This document shows, one piece after another, positions 1 through 12,700 of a stretch of DNA of 64,000 nucleotides. The stretch is from Heliopora coerulea (Eukaryota; Cnidaria; Anthozoa; Scleralcyonacea; Helioporidae). The notes beneath the pieces are model-generated. The model ran no database searches. It was not told the DNA's origin and saw nothing but the letters and a program-made list of their open reading frames with translations. The stretch is from assembly GCA_030142905.1 (NCBI GenBank), contig JASJOG010000035.1, positions 1,794,001 to 1,858,000 of the forward strand, read 5' to 3'. Every line of letters begins with the position of its first letter. Within the stretch, counting starts at the first letter, position 1. The position numbers and the translations under genes are program-made.

Positions 1-1430
1 AATAACTCGTAATTTTGAGGTTTTAACAGATCAAAGATTCATCTTGTGTTACATGCAACCACACTTCGCCTGTTCACCCCGAGCTTTGTTCTTACAGGAA
101 AAGTTCTCCAGCGTTTATCTGTCCATAAATTAATCATGAGTTCAAAACAATCTGCCACTGGGAAGATTAAACTACGAGGATACAATGTTGAGTACTTAAA
201 ATTTGATTTTATTCCATGCCGAGCTGAGCAAAGCAAACCTGAATGCATCTTTTGAGGGCAGATTTTAGGCAATGAAGCAACAAAACCTGTGAAGCTGCAG
301 TTTCAGTTGGGGAGGGGGTCCGCTGAGATTCTTAAAATCAGTGAAGGGGTCCCTGGGAAGCAAAAGGTTGGGAACCACTGCTCCGTTGAATTCCGAGTCA
401 ACGGGTGTGAAAGCTTAGCTGTTTGTAACTTGTCATGGTGTTTACCACAAATGAAATCGTGCTATATTTCCATTGCTATACAACCTTACAAAGATTTAAG
501 ACGGAGTAATATACAATATTAATCGAAACAAGCCTGCTCCATCCGCTGCGTTCTTTTAAAAGTGAATGAAGATGTCTGAAAGATGGAGTTGACAGATATT
601 TGTTAGTTTACGAACATGTTGTTCTTGCTTACCCATGAAACCTTCGATCCAGATGGCCAGCAGTAAAAACACTGCCAGACTCCCGGTAGAGATATTCAGC
701 TTTGATCTCATTTTCATCTTCCCAAATCTACATAACAAGAACACGGATACGGTCGGACTTTCGAAAGTGAAGTTAAGGAATAAAACCGTCTCTAGTCCAA
801 ATTAGATTTAGTCTTGTTCGCAACAACAGAGAAAATATTTAATGTTATCCGATTTCCTTTCAACTGTAGAAAAGCTGAACCGCTTTAACTTGAGGAAATA
901 TGAATACGAAATGCTGTTATTTTGACGAAGAACCTTCCCTTCGGTCCAGTTTACAAAATTTAACTGCCTGCGCAGACACGTAAATTTACAGCTATACTGG
1001 TTTCAAATAACTCGAATCTGGAACCAACACCAAGCTAAATAAAAATGTATTTCATTAGGAGATGAGGCGGTTAAAGAGGCTAAATTGATAAGGAACTGTC
1101 ACCAAAATAATACTTACTTGCTGTTTCTTACCGAACGGTAACCATGTTTGTTCTCAACTTCGCCCCACAAAATGACGTAATAACGAATAAGTATTCTGGG
1201 AAACCAACTTCAAAACAACTTGGCCTATACAGTGTACATAATTTATATTTTGGCCAGTGATCCTAGGTCACGCGAGATGCACGCATGACGTATGGTGTAG
1301 TTACAACTGTCCATATAGTAATCGGGCCGGTGGCCAGGGTTTTTGGCGTGGTTACGAACGCTTGAAGTGCATCATTACCTCGGAAATTTCGAAACATACG
1401 ATCTTACTGATTTTCATTTTTAAACTGCTG
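1..1430. other. No recognisable gene; AT-rich intergenic DNA
   Basis: Only short open frames occur here and none shows a known domain, a splice-consistent exon or biased composition. I see no clear terminal repeats. It could be old repeat sequence or intergenic DNA. Confidence 0.5.
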
Positions 1431-1861
1431 AAGCGCTAAAGTTGTTTTTTTTTAAATAATTAACTTTCTTTTGAGCCCTCGTTTCCTTGCCGGTGGACCT
1501 CCTCGGGTGAATTTTTTTTCGAGCCAGGTTCATTGCGCTTTCTTTTCTGCGCAAGACGATTGCGCGGACGGAAGAACTGGTGTCGAACCGCGATGTTCTA
1601 AAGAATGGCAGCAGACAATAATAGACAAATTGTAACGCGCAAAATTTGTTTTGAGTATGGAATTTCGAGGTTTGCGGGACAATATTGGTAACAACTGTTA
1701 CGCAAATGCGCGTCTCCAGTGTCTTTCATAAGTCTCACTGCGGACAAATTCCAGTGTAGATTCGACATAGGGTTGAATCAGGTAACGGTATGCGAAATGT
1801 TATTGTGCAAAGACGACGTGGCCATAGCAACAAAATCAAATCACGAATTTAATTATACCTA

Positions 1862-3349
1862 CAGTAGAACCTCGCTAACTGGAATTCGGTTAATTCGAAC
1901 TCCCCGCTAACTCGAACCTAATTTTATAGTCCCTTTGCTCAAATTTACCCTGTTAATTCGAACTCAATTTTGAAAATGGCTAGAAGATAGAAGAACTTTA
2001 TTTACCCACGCTAACATCGTCAGTATGAAACTGATTTCCACGATGGGCGTGCACATGAACATTATAAGCTACTACAAAAGTATAGTAAATTGTTACAAAA
2101 GTTTTAGAAATTATTATAATACAGAAGATAAAATCATTAGGGATTACTATTACACTAGAAAAAGTTCATGAGAGAAAGAGTTCAAAGATTGAAAGTAATA
2201 TAATTATAAGTTTATGATTGTTCTATTTACAGTTGTATCCTCTGAATTTAGGCTAGAGAATAGTATGAGCAGCAAGTTTTCTTTTAAAACAAATGATTTT
2301 GTCGCTCTAAGCTCTTCTGGTAATGAATTCCATATCGAACCCCCATTAAACATAAAGCTCTTTTTCATATTGTTTGTACAAGGTTTAGGCAAACAAAGTG
2401 TGCCCGAGTTGTTCCGAAGATTGTATTTTATCAATTCATTTTTGAATGTAAAGAGTTCACTGAGGCAGTGTGGTCCCAAGTTATTTAATATTTTAAACAT
2501 TGTTTTGGCTTTAGTTTTAATTCGTTGTTCTTTTAGAGGTTCCCACCCCAGCATGCTCAGAACAGTTTCTTGGTTTACCCGGCAAACCTGAATGTGTCAG
2601 GGCGTAGCTGTTTGACTAGACGGAATCTTGAATCTTTACTGATAACGTGACAATGTATGGAAACGTAATGCAAGCCATGGAAAGATCTTTCCAGAGTAAT
2701 TGTCCGTTGTGAATATTGTGCAGCGATTCTTAAAATGTCCCACAAATTAGTCGTAAGTATCTCGTCATAACTGTTCAAGTTTATCCGGTTTGTTTCGTAG
2801 GGCTTTCATAAATTTGTACAGCCGTATGTAAAAGAACCAAACATTCACTGAACTTGTACATGTATTCTGGAATAGTCATTTCGTTATAAACAGTTGTTCA
2901 ACTCCATAGTAAAAGACATAGCAGAATGGTAATATCAGGGACAGCGAAGCAGGCGGAGCTCCGGGCCTGTAGCCCCCCCCCCACTTTTCCCAAATGTAAT
3001 GTTGAAACAACTACGCTTAAAAACACTTGTTGTGAAATTTCCCAGAGAAGCATACAAAATACTGTATTTTTATCTCAAGCCCCCCCCCCCCCCAACTCGT
3101 AATTCCGTTCCGCCGTCCCAGAATATAACTATTCATGACGATTCAATCAATTCTATCCATGAATAAAAATTTAAATATTGTTAACTGACTGTTCCAAAAT
3201 GATTCGTAGTAGTGGATGGATCATAAAACCACGATACCTTACAAATTGTTAACAGGATACTTGAAATTCAACGCCTACCCCGATAACTCGAATCCCTGCT
3301 AACTCTTTCTCATTGCCCTTGGTAGTTCGAATTAGCGGGGTTCTACTGT
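1862..3349. mobile_element. Non-autonomous Tigger/pogo-like DNA transposon nested in the foldback
   Basis: Left terminus cagtagaacctcgctaact and right terminus, read as complement, cagtagaaccccgctaatt form terminal inverted repeats of the CAGTRGAACC..GCTAA type typical of TcMar-Tigger elements. A TA dinucleotide precedes the left end (1860-1861); the right flank is TG, so the duplication is imperfect. No DDE transposase is left. The interior includes a LINE 3' coding fragment at 2204-2554 and C-runs near 2976 and 3081. Confidence 0.7.
2204..2554 (-). pseudogene. LINE-type reverse transcriptase C-terminal fragment
   Basis: The minus-strand frame reads LGWEPLKEQRIKTKAKTMF near its start and GGSIWNSLPEELRATKSF later. 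These are hallmarks of the region downstream of the RT domain in jockey/CR1-like non-LTR elements (LGW.P...R...K...MFK, then W NSLP..LR). No RT catalytic block or endonuclease is present, so this is a dead 3' remnant. It lies inside the Tigger-like element at 1862-3349. Confidence 0.8.
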
Positions 3350-4683
3350 GTTTTTTCCTAGCAATGCAAATAGGAGATTTCTGCGTTAAACGCACGTCAA
3401 ATACGATAGCAAAAGATATGTTATAGAACATTTCTGGTAGTATCTAATTTCGGTTTGTAAGTAGATTCCCATGAGATGATTTACAAAGTGCTAATCCAAG
3501 TGCTGCCATGTCGATGGATCAAAGTGACAGGGTAAGCGATGCGTATCTCTTCATCAGGCTGTCCAACCAAAGGACCTTGCCAAATCGGGATTTTACCAGG
3601 GGGGTGAGGGGGTAGGCTCCCTAGACAATTTTGAAATCTTGATGCCTTAAAACACGATTTTTAGCAATCACAGACGACAGTTTCTCTCAAAAATGTTCGG
3701 TAAATTGATCGTCGTTTGCCTGTGTTTTTTATAAAAAATGGTACTGTACTGAAATGATAGTGTAATGAGAGGCATATTCATCTATAGGAAGTTCGAGAAA
3801 TCGGATATTACTGACTTATTTAGAGGCAACAAGACTAATTTATGTCCTGATCGTTTCGCCCTTCTGTTTACCACTGACGCCATTTTTTAACCAGGTCTCC
3901 GAAGGATATCTACACTCTTGGAGTTTGACGAAAATATCTTCTTGGGCTTCTTGTTCCTTGGACCAGATGGCAAAATCGGGATTTTTCCTATCCCGACGGC
4001 ATATTGGTCGGGATTCGGGATTTTTGAGTAAAATCGGGATAATCCCGACGAAATCGGGATGGTTGGACAGTGCTTCATTTGCTTACAAACCGAAGTTTGA
4101 TTCTACCTGAAACGTTTGATAACATATCTTTTGCGAACGTATTTGACGTGCATATATCGCAGAAATCTCCGATTTGGACTGTTAGAACAGAATGTATGCA
4201 TATTTAATTAAATTGATGATTTGATTTTGTTGTTATGGCCACGTCGTCTTTACACAATAGTAGCATTTCGTATACCGTGACCTGATTCAGCCTTATATCG
4301 AATCTGCACTGGAATTTATTCGCAATGAGACTTACGAGAGTCACTGGAGACGCGCATTTACGTAAAAACCTCAAACCTCAAAATTCCATACTTAAAACAA
4401 ATTTTGCGAGTTGCGATTTATTATAGTATTCTGCCATTCTTCTTTAGCACATCGTGGTTCGACACCAGTTCTTTTGTCCGCGCTCATCTTACGCAGAATA
4501 AAATGTGCAATCAACCTGGTTCGAGAAAACAAGTTCGCCCTCCTCGGGCTCCTCCGGCGATTTTTCATTACGCCCACTTCAAGATGGTGGATACTTATCG
4601 TGAGAGCCTGAGAACTATTCGCGCTCCTGTTATATTATAATTCAACATGTCCTCCCACCTAACATTCTAGTTAGAATTAATTA

Positions 4684-4735
4684 GGATCACGATGAGAGTT
4701 AGGATTAGGGTTAGGATTAGAGCTAATCCTAACGG
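4684..4735. repeat. Short interstitial telomere-like repeat
   Basis: Degenerate gttaggattagggttaggat units are followed by the inverted form gctaatcctaac, giving a small hairpin-forming tract just outside the 1474-4600 foldback. Other telomere-like tracts lie near 14226, 28385, 33739, 33838, 45912 and 46640. Confidence 0.7.
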
Positions 4736-4739
4736 TTCT

Positions 4740-6600
4740 AAACGTTAAGAAGTTAGACGTTCAAAAAGGTTAAATTTGGTGAGGAGAAAGCTCTTGCCTA
4801 CCTAATTTATTACAACATGCCAATCATTCTTCGCATGTTTCTAAAGCTAACTTAAGTTTGACAAAGCACTGAAGTAAGATTCACAGTGACTGCAGTCACC
4901 AACCAGTTTTTCGACGCCGTCAGTTGCAGAAAGGTTTCCGCCATTCATCGTAAATGATCTAATGTTAGTCGAAAACGAAACACTAACCTAAACAAATTCA
5001 GGAAGAAGGAAAAAGTACTTTGTATCGGCCAATGTCTACTGCTTTCATCTCAAGGTCTTTTGCGGGGTGACGACGATCTCTCGAGAAAAAGCTAATTACT
5101 CAATTTTTTAAAAAAGGTTTTGACAATTTGTATTTCAAATGTAGATTTTCCGTACTGTTCTCTTTTTTTTTTCCATAATGTAAGACAGTTCGGTTGGTAA
5201 AATAATTGTGATTGTCTCTTGCACTTGACATCATAATTCTCTGCTCTGTAAAATGGCATAGGACAGCGACAAGTCTCCCTTTCAAACTATCTTCTTCAAT
5301 GACAGAGCTTTCATGAAGCTGGAGACGTGCTAGAAACAAGATAGAAGATATTGATCCAAGTTAAGTATGAATTGTGCGTCACGGACAACAGGCAGTTCAT
5401 ACCAAAGGGTATGTTTTCCCATTCTGGCTCGCTTGCATCTGTCGTCTCAGTTTACCTGGCATACTTTAACTTTAAACTCATATATTCTTAATCAAGCAAG
5501 AAAAATTGAAAATAAACTGCGTGAGCGAGAGTTTGAAATTGAACGTAGACTTCGAATGAACGTGGCTACTTTTTTTCTCAGTTTTTCTTCCAAAAATAGG
5601 TGTTCGTTTGTGACACAAGTTCAGACACTCGCAAAGAGTTCTTCTCTGTAACGAAAAAAATTGCCTTTACTTCGTTTTGTCACCTCAATTGCTGCTGGTT
5701 CAAAATAAATAATGGTGGTTTAACAAACCTTTGCTAATTCTTAAAAGCTTTGACTTTAATTTGAAACACTCAAGTATTTCCAAAACACAGAATATAGGCA
5801 GCCAAAGTAAACTAAGGCGGTGTTAACTCAGTAACAAGTTTGAATTAATCAATTAAGAATCTCTGAATAGTGCAAGAGATATTGACCATTTTTACAGACT
5901 AAATGCACCAAACTGTAATAACTTCGTTACATGCAATTTCAGAGATGAATAATCACATGCATTCTTTTTCATAGATTGTAGCTTTGCTATGACACGAAAC
6001 AACTTCCGGAAAGGACAGTCATGTTAAAAACTCAAGATTCGAGTTATAAATCAAGAGACATCAGGAGATACAATTTTAAACAATGACTGACATGTCGACT
6101 TTATTTCGAAGTCATAAAGTGGAGTAACTGAAAAACTCAAGGCCTTGAAATTGTTTTGTAACCTCGTGAAAATCAATAACAATCTGCATTCGAGTACTTT
6201 TTCGTAAGGTTCAGTAATGCCAATTGGTAGGGAACTAAACTAGTTCCAGGATCGTGAATTCGAGACGCACCAATTTATCATACTCGTAATTTTAATCACT
6301 CTCGTGATATGCTCTTCAAAATAAAACAGATTACGAAAAGTGTCATTCTTAACTTTTCATTCAAGTTACACAAAATGGAAAAAAGATATAGAGTGGTATT
6401 TCAACCTTGAAATAGAATGGAAATATTTCATTATATCTGTTTGTCTGTTCGTTTTTACTTGAATGACAAGTTCAAACGACATTTTTCGTAATCTGTTTCA
6501 TCTTGTATTTTCTGAAACTATCCGCCGGTTATGATTCTCTTCTTCATTTTGTCGAATTCATCATATCGATTATGTCAGGATTACTTAAAATATTCTTTAT
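4740..6600. other. Downstream flank of gene A; nothing recognised
   Basis: Short frames only. The terminal exon(s) and stop codon of gene A should lie on the minus strand somewhere below 6603, but no exon with convincing splice sites or similarity to the gene B side could be picked out. Confidence 0.4.
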
Positions 6601-6602
6601 AC

Positions 6603-6781
6603 CTTGATGGTACCAGATAAATTCTAATCACGACTTTGTCGTCGGGACAAATGACCATTTTATCTTCGCTACTAGCGACCACTTTTAACTCTGAAGTCGA
6701 CGCTTCTCCAAGTCTTGATAATGTTTTTTTAGTTTCTTTTCCCTGAGATCGTGAAAAAACTTCTTCCTTGGGCTTCATTTT
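6603..6781 (-). CDS. Gene A exon 7: PDDKVV module
   Basis: Encodes KMKPKEEVFS, a Lys/Ser-rich stretch and CPDDKVVIRIYLVPSR, with donor TCAAG|GTATAA in phase 2. The gene B exon at 30341-30498 ends SPDDKVVMTINLVSLR with the same donor phase. The following exon was not found in either gene. Confidence 0.75.
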
Positions 6782-9700
6782 CTTCGTAAAAAGTAAAAAG
6801 AAAGAAAGGCATGATTCGGAAAGAATATAACTCATTTCCCCTATATTATCATAATTTTGTAGTTATTTTATGTAGCCTACCAAATCACCCACGATCTCGG
6901 CAAGCTCGTCTTCGAATTCATCTTCACCTAGAAAAAGAAAATTTCGTCCATTACTTCTTATTCGGAACTGCATTTTCCCCCCAATAATGCCGGTTTAAAT
7001 GTATAAGCTAGTGACAAAAAGTCGCAAATGATTACAATTATTGATATATTTATTTATTGAATTATTAAGCTTCGGCTACGATGTATACAAAAGAGCCAGG
7101 GAATTCGCCACAGACTACCCCAGTTACGGCGACCCCATTACTAAATAATTTATGTTAAAAATCAGTTTAAAATTACATTTAAAACTTTTAAATTTTGTAC
7201 ATATAAATCTATTCAAGCATAAAAATTAGTAGAGACTAACAACAAGTTAAAAAGTTATCAAGAGGCCTGGCTTTTCTACACTTGATGCAAACAGTTTTCC
7301 ACGAGCGAGGTTCTTCGCAATTATAAATCATTAACAAAGCTCTTTTATAATACGATTAAAGACCACATTTAAAAGCATAAAAGCTAATATTACTACGACG
7401 AAGTTCATTACTTAGAACATTCCATGCCTTACAAGACCTTATAAAGTAAGAAGTTTGAAATGTCACTGTTTTCGCCAAGGGTATCATGAATTTAATTAAG
7501 TTATCATTTGACTGGCTTCTAGTAATTCCGGTAGCAGATATCGTTAGTCTAGCGCTCACGTCAATAAAAGCGTGGTTGTTTAGGATCTTATATAATAGAA
7601 TCAGATCCAGGTACTCGTGACAATAAGTCATAGGCAGTATATCCAAATCTCATAGCCGAGATTCGTAAGAGACATCAGTGAGAAAACCAAGATTTAAAAT
7701 ATATTTGGTCGCTCTCCTCTGCACTTTCTCAACATCCTGAACCAATTTGACAGTCTGTGGGCTCCAGACCCATAAAGTCTACAGTGACATCATATATAAG
7801 ACACTGAGTATTTGTAATTAGTCTGATGATGATTTTGTAATAAAATCGAAATATCACAAACTCATTTCTCGTCTTGTTTCAATCCATATCTTGGATTTCT
7901 CAAGATGCTGATCTTCGGATAATGTTTTGTTTTATATTTTTTCAATTTGTCGGCTGGTATTGGTTTTTGACTCGGTTTACCTATGCCAAAACTTCGCTTG
8001 GTCTCAATGTGGAAATTTCCTCGCCCCAGTTCTTTTAATAAAGCTTTTCTTCCCCACTACAGACAAATGGCGCGAAAATTTACATTTTGCAATATGGAGG
8101 TAACGTTGGATTTGAAACGATTGAGGCTGATCGTTCGTTATTGAACCGTTCATAAATGGTTGTTCCTTAAAGGTTTACCAAGATTTTAAGGTTAGTAAAG
8201 AAGTAAAATGTAGTATTAATATCTGGTTGATAGCATAATTGGACAAAGTCACTGTATATACTATTGTCTAGTGGTACGCGTAAACATCCAGTAGCAAATA
8301 TGCTGCAGGTGCTGGGGAAGTTTGTACTAAAAGCGATAAGCTCGTGTATTTTTTCTTTACTGGTTCGAATATTTCCTTCTAAAGAAGAGGTAGGTTTTCT
8401 ATCTCTACTTAATTCCTACGATAAGTGTACAAGGGAACAGCTCTGAATGTTCCAACGTTTTTTCTATTCAGAGTCAGGACCGTCATAAAATGTCAAAGCC
8501 TGGACTTTCAGCAAAGCTGCCTAAAAACTTTTTACTGAAGTTCAAACCCAAAAAAAAAAACACTAACGTTTAACCTAGAAAAGACAATGTTTTCATTTCC
8601 TTACCCACATTTTACGGTACAAGTTTGTCTTGTGGCAATACTGGAACTGCATTGACCAACAGTGGGTCAAGCAAACAGGACCAATAGTTGCCCTTTTCTG
8701 AGTCCCGACTGGGAAAATTCGAGGAATAATTGCGGGGATAAAAGACACCGAAAGCAAAATTATAGGCATATTACACATACATTGAAAAATGATATTTTGG
8801 GGTATTGAACGGTTTTTAGGGGATACAGCAGGTTATTAATTATATGTGATATTGAGCAATGTGCAATTGGCAAGTCATTTCGGTTGAAATAAGTAGGACT
8901 GTGCTTCATTTTTCAAAGTGTGATGTAATAGAAGTCTTGACAGACAAGTGAAATTCCAACTCTTCTCAAAGCCTTATTCTGAGCCCTAATGAAACTCAAA
9001 TAATCATACACTTGAGGTGAGGGACAGACTGGCTGCCTAGAAAGGGTCTGAGTGATTTTGATTATAGGGGCCAGATCCAAAAATTTGTCCAATGTTGTTC
9101 AATTTTTAAAGCATTTCAGTCTGCATGAGAGCTGGACTCCATCAAAGAGGGCCTCTTAGACCTTTCCATGAAAGGAGAATAGAATACTTCATAGACAGTG
9201 ATAAATATGGTAAAAAGTTAAAAGGAAAGGAAAGAAACCTGTTGAAAGAAACAAGGGGCCTTTGCTTGAAATGTTGATATTCTTTGAGATCAGTTACTGC
9301 AGTTATCAATGTTTTAACTTTTTTCCATGAAAGGGCCCTTCAGGGTTTTGCCAGTTCAGCCCAATTGCCCAGTCCATCCCTGCCTGCTGTTCATTATTTA
9401 CATTGTTCATTTTTAACTTACAATAGCGTGATCCAAATGGTGATGTTTTTCTGCTATGTAAACCCATCTTTCTAAATTGGGAAAAAACAAGAAACAAACT
9501 TAAACAAAATTATAAGAAAAACCATTAAGGTATACATACTCTTAGCATGATAGCCAAAAAATAAATTATCAATAGCTTCGATAGGCAAAATATTTTTGTT
9601 ATAGTATGTTTTCTCACTAGCCAAGTTCAACAATTAACATGTTTGTTCATGTAAATAGGTATAAAAAAAATAAAGTAAATTGTCAAGGAAACTTAATAGC

Positions 9701-12700
9701 AAGCCCAGAGCTGGCTCTCAATTTCGGGGGGGGCACTGCCGCACACATAGCTGCGACGTGGACCAAAAATTGAGCTGGGGGTCTGTAGTCGTCTCTGGGG
9801 GGGTTGTTCCCGAGGGGATCCTGGTCACATTCTGGGGAAATTTTATAAATACGTTTTTCTTTTTTTTTGTTTGTAGGGAGGGTACAACTTCCATTATATT
9901 GTGGTTGGGGGGGCACTGCCCCCCAGGCCCCCCTCAGCTCTGGGCCTGCTTAATAGCATACACCCCAATTCCCTATACCAAATGCAAGGAAAATTATATC
10001 ATGCTGATGATATATCATCATCAAAAAGAGTTCAGCTACTCAAAATTGACTTAAATAAAAAGCAATGGCAAAATAAATGTACATTCAAAAGTAAAACAAA
10101 ATCAGAAAAAGTGGTGAATATTCTTATGACTTCAGCATCAAAATCAAATTTTAGTACACATAATAAGATCTCAAAACCCATTGGGCCCATTTACCAGGGA
10201 CACTACTAGTGACTAATAACTGGTAAGTCAAGTGCCTTTTCTCTGCTGTCTAAATAATTATACATTACACACATGCTTGCCAATAACTTAAAGCAAGTGA
10301 ATAAGAAGCACTAGTAATTTGGCTACATATGTCACCAACAAGCCTATCACATCAACATGCCTGTACTGAATTATCAGGAATGCATTATAAGCACTCACTA
10401 GAACAGGCTTGGTGATGCATCAAGCTTTTAAAATATTTTACATGTATATCCATTGCATAATTTTAGGTTTTACTTAGTATGTCAATCATGTAAAGACTAC
10501 ACCTTCCAATTTAGGTTTACGAGTTTATATTCACATAGTGTTCTGCAGTACTTGGGCATTTTACAACATTTTGTATCTCACTATTCACCAGGTCAGTCAA
10601 AAATGACTGATGAGAACCCTTTCTTGTTGGTCAGATTGGGTTCTCATCTGTTCTGGCCTGGCAATTGTCCTATGTCCATTATTTTGTGCCCTGTGTTTAG
10701 GAAAAACTTATCCCCCAATGTACAATTAATTGTACTTTAACCAAATACCTTGTGGGTGCTGAACCACGATAGCCTGAAGGTGGGGAACTCTTCTTGGTCA
10801 CTTCAACACAATTTCCCTTGAAGCAGTCAACCCAGGCATCAACTACCTTACCATCAATCCTGAGCTCACAACTTTCGTACTTGTATAAATGGCATACTTG
10901 TTGTTTAAAGGCTTCAAGATTAGATTGTAAAGGATCGACATGGATGTACTGTTTGGAATTGTCTACTTCTTTAACAGCTATCCTTTCACTTTGTTTCATC
11001 AGCAGCAGAGGATTGTTTTCACTATGATTTTCCAGTGGTAATCTAGATGGGCATTTCATACATAATTATCCTTTAGTGACTTGAAAAGCAAAAACAATGT
11101 TTGTGTAGTAAGACTTAAATTATGCTATTTGAGTTAACAAACTGAAATATATAACAGTAAATTTACAAAATTCTAGTGAATTTGGAGAATGTTGGCCTGA
11201 ACTGAAACTCATGAGTGACTGTATCAGTTTTACCACATAGATCCTTCATTCCTTTAACTGCAGGATGGCTCATGATTTGCACTTCTAAAATATATTAAAG
11301 TGTTCCAATACTATAACTTCTGGGAAAAGCAAGTCAGTCAGAGTTTGAAATTAAGATGAGCAAAGAAGCAATTTACTCCCAGTTATACAAAATTGCTCAT
11401 AAGTCTTACAAAGAAGTACTTTCCCCAGCTTTTCACTTTTAAAGTTTACTTCCATTAGGTGAGCAATTTTCCTTTGTTGCTGAATGTTTCAATTATGCAA
11501 ATTCTCCAGGTAAGAAATAGTATTTAAAAACTTGAAACTACTAACAAAATGAGAACTAGACTTGTCAGAAGGATGTCTTTCATTCATTGGTTTGTTGTTC
11601 AAAAGTCAAATAAAATTTCTGTGAAAGTGAAAGTTCAGAATTCATCATTAATTGTTGAAAAAATGTAATATATGGACATAACTGCAAAATTCTTTAATAA
11701 TGAACATAACAACTGCATGCAAAGCTTTAAACAAGTTATTAATTATTCTAATTCATTATTAATTATGGTCACATTAACACTTGAAATGAGTAAGTACTAA
11801 CTTCTATAGTAGGGACAATCATGAAGTGTAACAGTTTTGTTTACCATTAATTTTAATAGACATAATTTCACAAGTCTTCAAGCAAAAGATCAAAACTTGA
11901 ACTTTATTAAAAAGTTCATATGATCACTGCTTCTAGGTGATGCTGATATTATTATGATATCAAATTTAGTGTACAGTGGAGCCTCACTATATAGCAACTC
12001 GGTATAACACAGTAAATCTTTGGACCCATATTTCTCAATCACTAAACTGATTTACAAACCTTGTTCGAAGGGTGAATGCCTGGATCAATGTTGATGAGAA
12101 TGAACCAGTGTCATCCAAAATGATGGAGGACAAGATCACTTTCAGTGCTCAACAAGAACCACAATCAGAACTAGAAAGTGATGATGATGATGATGAGGAA
12201 CCAGAACTGATGCCATCAGTAAAAGCTGTGGTGCAATGCATCAAAACAACATTGAAATGGGCCGAATCGTACAAAAATTCAATGGATTTCGATATAATGC
12301 ACTTCAGCTATAATGCAGTCATTTATGATGGACCCCATATACCATGTTATAGCAAGGCTCCACTGTAATAACTTTATCAAGTAGAAGAAGAAAGGTGAAA
12401 TCATATACAGTATATACTAGATATGTTTAAAAATAAAATATTAGATTCACAATAGTAATTTACATTGGATCATATCTGGAGACAAACCTTAACAATTCCT
12501 CTGCTCCTAATATTTTCTGACCATAATTAAAGCATGAACCAGCAACATTAGGGTACTCCTCTTGGAGCTTCTGCAGCACTTCTCCAACTTTGACCTCATT
12601 AGCTTTGCGAATGCAGACTTTCATCACTTCAGAAAATAAGTTTTTACTGTTCTGTTCTACTTCTCTTGTATGAAAGAAAATTATGTATTCTCCAGGGTTA

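Larger units (their letters stand above)
1474..4600. mobile_element. Foldback (long inverted repeat) element with ~500-bp arms, left arm split by a later insertion
   Basis: The right arm (about 4085-4600) is the diverged reverse complement of 1474-1860 followed directly by 3352-3465. Matching landmarks are gcgcggacggaagaactgg near 1570 against ccagttcttttgtccgcgc near 4470, and gacgacgtggccata near 1812 against its complement near 4230. Material at 1862-3349 has no counterpart in the right arm and is a nested Tigger-like element. The spacer (3466-4084) carries repeated aaatcggga motifs. No transposase is visible, so this is a non-autonomous foldback or MITE-like unit. Confidence 0.75.

Noticed and set aside
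9680..10209. Plus-strand frames of 102-124 codons
   Set aside because: Run through a hAT-type MITE with clear target duplication; no domain and no splice support.
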